11,880 nt of DNA from Phanerochaete sordida. Its lineage: Eukaryota > Basidiomycota > Agaricomycetes > Polyporales > Phanerochaetaceae. A program made the position numbers and the translations under genes. The stretch is taken from NCBI GenBank assembly GCA_019973155.2, contig BPQB01000212.1, positions 1-11,880 on the forward strand. The letters run 5' to 3'. The notes beneath the pieces are model-generated. The model ran no database searches, was not told where the DNA came from, and saw only the letters and a program-made list of their open reading frames with translations. Within the stretch, counting starts at the first letter, position 1; each line of letters opens with the position of its first letter. This document shows positions 7,654-11,880 of this stretch, piece by piece.

Positions 7654-8078
7654 CCTTGCGCGTCGAATACTTGAAGTCCCGCGCACGCCGGGAGCGTTAT
7701 CGCGAAGAGGTCCTGCTCCTCTAAGAGGAGAAGTGGCGCTGTCTGGCCCTCCTTCAGAAGGCTGCCCTTGAGTGGGATCAACGCGAAGGCCAGGCGCTTT
7801 CCCTGAAGACCTGCCCCGCCACGGCCGAAGGTGCCGCCGCGTATGCTGCTGAACGCGCATCTACTGAACGCGGACTTCACGCGAAGTTTAGCACCATGTG
7901 GAGGAAGACAACCACATTTCTTTCCACGCCCGTGGACCTCCCTGCACCGGCAGTTCAGCCGCAAGAGGACAAAGATGACGACGAAGGACTTCACTTCACT
8001 GTTGCCGCGGACGTTGATCCGGACGATGACCCTGCCCGCGGGATGGCAGACTCTGACAACGATGACGACAATTTGTAG
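7654..8078 (+). other. C-terminal exon of the KDZ pseudogene, acidic tail
   Basis: Reads LRVEYLKSRARRERYREEVLLL, a TAA (7722-7724) where the family normally continues with a charged residue, EEKWRCLALLQ, a helical stretch, WRKTTTFLS, and a strongly acidic end rich in Asp (EDKDDDEG, DPDDDP, DNDDDNL) before TAG 8076-8078. Apart from that stop the exon is open. No AATAAA is seen shortly downstream. Confidence 0.7.
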
Positions 8079-8515
8079 AGTCCTGTTAGCTTGTAAAGTA
8101 TCGTGCGTACACTAATTTACATGTAAACATATTGCTGTAATGCACGTATGCCTCCCCGAATGTCTGCGAGGGACTCGACAACAATAGTCCGTGGCACCAT
8201 TGAAGCTCGGGACTTGGAGGATTCGGGCGTTGCGCAAATCACGTGACCTTACCCTTCGTGCCGTTGCTTGGCTTACAAAGGCTCGCGACGCCGAACACAG
8301 CAGAAGACGGGGCAGAAATGCGCATTTATTGAAAGATGACAATAGTTACATAGAAATTATAGACATACTACCGTGTACCAAGGCCATTTGTAGCCCCGCG
8401 ATGGAGTAGTGGGAAGGCGGCCTTCTCACACGGCTCGTGGCCGCCCCGAGTCGATGTGCGGGGTCGCTTGAGTATCTTGAGGGCCTTCAAAGGGCAGGCC
8501 TTTGCTTCCGAAAAG
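8079..8515. other. spacer between the KDZ gene and the Gypsy LTR
   Basis: No gene is supportable. It probably holds the 3' untranslated part of the KDZ gene and perhaps the right end of that element, but I found no inverted repeat matching the upstream side. A short inverted repeat, GGCGGCC at 8416-8422 and GGCCGCC at 8439-8445, could form a 7-bp stem. The five bases before the LTR are AAAAG, a candidate target duplication that needs the 3' end outside the window to confirm. Confidence 0.45.
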
Positions 8516-9002
8516 TGTAACGGTTACGCCGTTACCTCTAGCACGAGGCTAGAGCCGAACCCGCTCGTGCGCGCCTGCTCAAGGCAGCGCGCGAGCGTTA
8601 ACCTCGCGGGCTCACGCCCATGGTCACTCTAGCACGCACAACGGTCTTTCTAGCACACCCACGGTCATTGTAGCACCCAACGGTCACTTTAGATACTCAC
8701 GGGCACTCTAGCACGCCTTCGGGCCCTTCGGACTTATCTTTACGGTCTCGGTTTCGTCTCTGTAGTTTTGCCTCCACCCTGCTACAGGGTCCTTCCTTTT
8801 TCGGACATAGGCGCCCCTGACTCGCGATCCTCGTTCCTCACTTATACTGGCCTGCGCCGTCCTGTATCCCTCGTCGAACCAACCCCCGTGTCGCTCCCCT
8901 CCACGTCCTATCTTTTCCTATTAATCCATCCGCTACTTCTTGCTCGCTCGTACTCGACGTCCGCCCCCTCTCGTCTCGACTCGCGTGGAGCTACCCGTCA
9001 CA
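8516..9002 (+). repeat. 5' LTR of the Ty3/Gypsy element (right boundary tentative)
   Basis: Starts TGTAACGGTTACGCCGTTACC, a start often seen in basidiomycete Gypsy LTRs. It contains a GTAACGG/CCGTTAC stem (8517-8523 with 8529-8535) and a CTCTAGC/GCTAGAG stem (8536-8542 with 8548-8554). The proposed end GTCACA at 8997-9002 mirrors TGTAAC imperfectly and is followed after 3 bases by TGG. An alternative end is GGACA at 8806. The second LTR lies outside the window, so the end cannot be proved here. Confidence 0.55.
8622..8714 (+). repeat. five degenerate 19-21-bp tandem repeats in the LTR
   Basis: A 14-base core like GGTCACTCTAGCAC starts at 8622, 8643, 8663, 8682 and 8701. The copies differ at a few positions; the fourth ends AGATA. 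The regular spacing and position inside the presumed U3 part suggest a transcription-factor array, though that role is inferred. Confidence 0.75.
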
Positions 9003-9005
9003 GTT

Positions 9006-9023
9006 TGGTTCGACCACCCCTCG
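9006..9023 (+). other. candidate primer-binding site
   Basis: TGGTTCGACCACCCCTCG begins with TGG, so its complement ends in CCA like a tRNA 3' end, and it lies 3 bases after the proposed LTR end. I cannot name the tRNA. If the LTR ends at 8806 instead, this call fails. Confidence 0.3.
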
Positions 9024-9162
9024 GACTCGATCACTCGCCCCTCGTCGTCGTTCGGTTTCGTCCGCTCGACTTTCCGGTACTGTCCTCGCCTTCCCTTTCG
9101 TTTCTTTACCTTTCCCTTCGCTTTTTCGACCCCTACCTCTTTCTACTAACCTTTTCGTCGCT

Positions 9163-10338
9163 ATGGACGACCTAGACCTCAACCCCAACGACCCATGGGT
9201 GGAACAGGCCCTCAACGAGGCCGGGCATGCATTCCCACAGCCTCCGGCGGCCGATCCCGCCCACGGAGCTCCACCCGGCGTACCTCCCGCTGGCTCCTTT
9301 GCAGACCCTGAGGCTGAGCGCCAGGCGATCTGGTCCAGTCTGCAGGATGTTGGGCTCCGTGTTGCGTCGTTTGAGGCGGCGCAGGAGCGCATGTTGGCGT
9401 CGCTCAACGCGATGACTGCAGCCCTGCGTGCCCGAGCCCATCCACCACCTCAAGCACCGCCGCCACCGCCGCCACCGGCACCAGCGCCTGCGCACGCCGA
9501 CCCGCGCGGTGTCCCTCGCTTCAAGGAGCCCGCCGTCTTCGATGGTCACGCCTCGAACGTCGAGTCCTGGCTCGACGACGTCTCCAACGCAGTCTACCTG
9601 CAGCGGGCGTCGTTGGTCAACGACTACGATAGGGCGATCTACATCGCCGGCTACTTGAAGCAGGGTTCGCCGAAGTCGTGGTTCAACGGCATCAAGGCCG
9701 CCAACCCCGACCTCCTCTACAACTTCGCCGCTCTCCTCGACGACTTCCGCCAGCACTTCGGCGACACCAACGTGTCCGCCACCGCGCTGCGGAAGCTCAA
9801 GGCTCTTCGTCAGACCGGGTCCTGCCACGCGTACCTTTCGAGGTCGCGCGAGCTCCACAAGGACTTGGTCCTCAACGACACGACGAAGATCGACTACTTT
9901 TACAGTGGTCTCAAGGAGGACCTCAAGGACCTCCTCGTCGGTAAGCCCCGTCCTACTTCTTTCGACGCATTTGCTCGGCTCTGCACCGAGCTCGACGACC
10001 GGCTTCACGAGCGTGAGCTCGAGAAGAAGGAGTCCTCCAAGGGCTCCTCTTCGAGCCGCTCCGACTCGAAGCCTCGTCCGCGTCCCGCTGCGTACCCTGC
10101 GGCACTTGCTGCCGCTCCTGCCGTTGCTTCGTCGTCCTCTCAGGTCGTGCCCATGGAGATTGACGCTGTCAAGCGTGGTCCCTTGTCCGCCGCCAAGAAG
10201 GATCGTCGTCGCCGCGAGGGCCTCTGCCTGTACTGCGGGCAGGGCAAGCACATGATCGCGGACTGCCCTAACATGTCCGCGGCTGCGAAGGCCGCCTTTG
10301 CGGCTAAGCAGAAGGCTTCTCCTTCGGGAAAAGCCTAA
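9163..10338 (+). CDS. Gag polyprotein of the Ty3/Gypsy retrotransposon
   Basis: A 391-codon intact frame. The N-terminus is acidic and Pro-rich, with a likely helical segment (ERQAIWSSLQDVGLRVASFE) and a poly-Pro linker at about residues 98-112. Residues about 117-280 match the retrotransposon Gag capsid-like domain (FKEPAVFDGHASNVESWL, SWFNGIKA, LDDFRQHFGD, YFYSGLKEDLKDLL). A Ser/Arg/Ala linker follows, then a zinc knuckle CLYCGQGKHMIADC (CX2CX4HX4C) near residues 351-364, for RNA packaging. Gag is expected to assemble cytoplasmic virus-like particles. The start is the first ATG after the pyrimidine-rich leader and fits the family N-terminus. Codons end mostly in C or G. No internal lesion is seen. 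The gene ends at TAA within a frameshift signal leading into Pol. Confidence 0.93.
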   Translation: MDDLDLNPNDPWVEQALNEAGHAFPQPPAADPAHGAPPGVPPAGSFADPEAERQAIWSSLQDVGLRVASFEAAQERMLASLNAMTAALRARAHPPPQAPPPPPPPAPAPAHADPRGVPRFKEPAVFDGHASNVESWLDDVSNAVYLQRASLVNDYDRAIYIAGYLKQGSPKSWFNGIKAANPDLLYNFAALLDDFRQHFGDTNVSATALRKLKALRQTGSCHAYLSRSRELHKDLVLNDTTKIDYFYSGLKEDLKDLLVGKPRPTSFDAFARLCTELDDRLHERELEKKESSKGSSSSRSDSKPRPRPAAYPAALAAAPAVASSSSQVVPMEIDAVKRGPLSAAKKDRRRREGLCLYCGQGKHMIADCPNMSAAAKAAFAAKQKASPSGKA

Positions 10339-10374
10339 CCGGTCGCCCTTCCCAGGTCCCTGGGCTTCCGGTTA
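10326..10374 (+). promoter_or_regulatory. probable -1 ribosomal frameshift signal at the gag/pol junction
   Basis: In the gag frame the end reads TCG GGA AAA GCC TAA, so G GGA AAA at 10326-10332 fits the X XXY YYZ slippery rule. Three bases later TAACCGG (10336-10342) pairs perfectly with CCGGTTA (10368-10374). Inside that stem a second one, CCCAG (10351-10355) with CTGGG (10360-10364), closes a GTCC loop. The -1 frame is open from the slip site to the end of the window. The spacer is shorter than the usual 5-9 bases, but opening the first pairs would lengthen it. Confidence 0.7.
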
Positions 10375-11880
10375 ACGACGGGACCCGTTCTTCACCACCG
10401 GCCGTGAAGCCCACGCACGTCCGTTCTACTGACGGGCGTTATATACCCGCACCTTCCGCTTATCCGCCGCCTTCGTATTCTTTTGCGGCGGAGACGTTCT
10501 TTAACTCTCCCGACCATTTCTTTATCAACGTTACGTTACATTTTCCTAACAGAAAACCCGTCCGCACTTTCGCGCTCATCGACTCGGGTGCCTCGGGATC
10601 TTGTATCTCCGAGGCGTTTGCCCGTCGTCACTCGTTACCCCGCCGTTTTAAGGACGTGCCTACTCCGGTCACCGCCGTTGACGATCGTCCGATCGCTTCG
10701 GGTCTGGTGATCCACGACGTCGTCACTCAACTGACCGTTGACAAGCACTCCGAGGTTATCAGCCTCGGAGTCGTCTCCGTCTCCTACCCTATCATTCTAG
10801 GTCTCGATTGGCTTCGACGCCACAACCCAGTCATCGACTGGGAGACGATCGACCTCTCCCTGTCGTGCTGCAACCTCACTCGCTCGACTCGCATCACCGT
10901 CCCGGGCAAAGGCTTCGGTCTTCCTCGCCCTTTCGCCTCGCTCAACTCGTTCACCTCCGTCGGTCTAGGCCTCGGTCTTAACGGCGGTAGTGTCGAGTCT
11001 CGCCTCGCCACATCACCCGCACCTACGCCACACGAGCGCTCGGCCAGCGCCTCGACTCCTTCGCCTCCACCAACTCCTCGCTCCCCGTTTCTGTCCTCGT
11101 TCCTGGCATGGAATGGCTTCGGTCGCTCCGCTGCGCAGGACTCGTCCTCCTCGACACCGCAGACCAGTCCTCCGGACATCGCGGTCGTCAACCCTCGGCG
11201 CTTTCTGAAGTATACCAAATCTACTCCGTATGCGCTGATTCGTTTCCATGCCACAGGTTCTCCGTCGTACAAGCTCGCGATGATGTCTGGCTCTACGCCG
11301 ACGTCTGACTTGGATCTCGACGATCCCGAGCCCTCGACGTCGCCGGACGTCGAGGCCGACGTACTCGCAGACCTGCCGCCCAAGTACCACCCCTGGGCGT
11401 CGGTCTTCTCCCCAGTCGATGTTGACCAGCTGCCGCCGCACCGGCCGTACGACATCAGCATCGAGCTGGAGGACGGTAAGTCCCCTCCGTTTGGTACCAT
11501 GTATCGCCTCTCTCCCGAGGAGCGCACTGCTCTGGTGGAGTACATCGAGTCGAACCTCAAGAAGGGGTTCATTCGTCGCTCGACGTCCTCCGCCGCTGCG
11601 CCTATTCTCTTCGTACGGAAGAAGACCGGAGGTTTACGCCTCTGCGTCGACTACCGTGGCTTGAACGCCATTTCGAAGAAGAATTGTTACCCACTTCCGC
11701 TCATTGATGATCTCCTTGACCGCGTACAAGGCTGTTCCCGCTTCTCCGTCATCGACTTGAAGAACGCCTTTAATCTTGTACGCGTCAAGGAGGGAGACGA
11801 GTGGAAGACCGCTTTTCGCACGCCGTTGGGCCTCTACGAGTACCTCGTCATGCCTTTTGGTCTCTCGAATGCCCCGGCGA
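10332..11880 (+). CDS. Pol polyprotein of the Ty3/Gypsy retrotransposon (protease + start of reverse transcriptase), partial
   Basis: An uninterrupted frame of 516 codons lies in the -1 frame relative to gag and runs off the window. A Pro/Ser-rich linker leads to the aspartic protease: LIDSGASGSCIS with the active-site Asp codon at 10581 (about residue 84) and ILGLDWLRRHNP. A low-complexity Ser/Pro spacer follows, then the segment before reverse transcriptase (YDISIELEDGK, MYRLSPEE). The RT begins with KKGFIRRS, LFVRKKTGGLRLCVDYRGLN, YPLPLIDDLL, FSVIDLKNAF (first catalytic Asp codon 11754) and MPFGLSNAPA. The YxDD motif, RNase H and integrase would lie beyond the window. There is no in-frame ATG between the slip site and 11280, so separate initiation of the protease is unlikely and a Gag-Pol fusion is expected. 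No lesions are visible. Confidence 0.92.

Larger units (their letters stand above)
4206..8078 (+). pseudogene. KDZ-superfamily DNA transposase with CxC2-like cysteine cluster, multi-intron, decayed
   Basis: Spliced by eye, this gives a protein of roughly 1,100 residues in the order usual for Agaricomycete KDZ transposases: a basic N-terminus (TTRKRKLEQ), a CxC2-like cysteine cluster (about 4703-4843), WNGKFFE and LQLGHPHGEPC, a CPAC zinc motif with GINLP, the catalytic region (AIDTNFRLKR, SYDIMCQW, STREMGPGSR, LEDHFGF), a charged helical part, VRHQRPNTR, LRVEYLKSRARRERY, and an acidic tail ending at TAG 8076. Likely acidic catalytic residues are the Asp codons at 5611 and 6078; the family's Glu is less certain, perhaps in SEEVKRGW. 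Such enzymes are expected to act in the nucleus as RNase H-fold DDE transposases. Lesions: stops at 4212, 4844, 6575, 6623, 7540 and 7722; the duplication at 5213-5220; lost acceptors at 5582 and 5995; frame jumps near 6814-6922 and 7030-7110. The start at 4206 is tentative, because TGA is the third codon. Family identity is secure and non-function is very likely. Confidence 0.9.
8516..11880 (+). mobile_element. Ty3/Gypsy LTR retrotransposon, 5' part, apparently intact
   Basis: Ordered as LTR, candidate primer site, pyrimidine-rich leader (9003-9162), gag and pol, all on the + strand. The protease-before-reverse-transcriptase order and the RT motifs fit Ty3/Gypsy. The absence of stops or shifts over about 2.7 kb of coding sequence suggests a fairly young copy, in contrast to the decayed KDZ gene next to it. 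The RT tail, integrase and 3' LTR are outside the window, so whether it carries a chromodomain cannot be judged. Confidence 0.88.

Noticed and set aside
9004..9025. TTGGTTCGACC, resembling a tRNA T-arm
   Set aside because: No cloverleaf can be built around it. Its position after the LTR fits a primer-binding site better.
9172..10251. Long open frame on the minus strand (359 codons) opposite gag
   Set aside because: It lies wholly antisense to a clear Gag gene and has no recognisable domain. Strong third-position C/G use in gag removes stops on the other strand.
10784..11572. Minus-strand open frame (262 codons) opposite pol
   Set aside because: Shadow of the Pol frame; its Ser/Arg-rich composition mirrors the GC-rich coding strand and no motif is seen.
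1..11880. CRISPR array, rRNA or tRNA genes
   Set aside because: No evenly spaced direct repeats with unique spacers and no rRNA- or tRNA-like segments were seen; the only regular array is the LTR repeat at 8622-8714.

Overview
The window looks like a transposon-rich stretch of a filamentous basidiomycete (Agaricomycetes-type) genome. Two things point there. One is a CxC2 + KDZ-type DNA transposase gene cut by many roughly 50-nt introns with GTRNGT-like donors and CTGAC-like branch sites. The other is a GC-rich Ty3/Gypsy retrotransposon whose LTR starts TGTAACGG. The species cannot be read from the sequence, and I see no host gene that I can defend.

Layout. 1-3166: no supportable gene. 3167-3779: a 613-bp non-autonomous DNA element (MITE-like) with perfect 29-bp terminal inverted repeats, an 18-bp-stem hairpin at its left end, a third near-perfect copy of the TIR core inside, and two TATA-box-like motifs. 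3780-4205: spacer and a pyrimidine-rich leader. 4206-8078: a decayed KDZ transposase gene, with at least ten recognisable introns, a CxC2-type cysteine cluster, the KDZ catalytic region and an acidic C-terminus. It is broken by in-frame stops, a 4-bp tandem duplication, two lost splice acceptors and further frame problems. 8079-8515: spacer. 8516-about 9002: 5' LTR of a Gypsy element, followed by a candidate primer-binding site and leader. 9163-10338: intact Gag with a CCHC knuckle. 10332-11880: Pol in the -1 frame (aspartic protease, then the start of reverse transcriptase), running off the window.

How the parts relate. These are three unrelated mobile elements next to one another. The KDZ copy is dead as read: most of its point lesions fit C-to-T or G-to-A transitions when compared with the family pattern. 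The Gypsy copy has no lesion in the part visible. It shows a well-formed -1 frameshift signal (GGGAAAA followed by a nested stem-loop) exactly at the gag stop, which would give a Gag-Pol fusion. No TET/JBP-like or other cargo gene was seen beside the KDZ gene. I did not find an undescribed multi-gene system. The most notable items are the frameshift signal, the TIR element and the lesion pattern.
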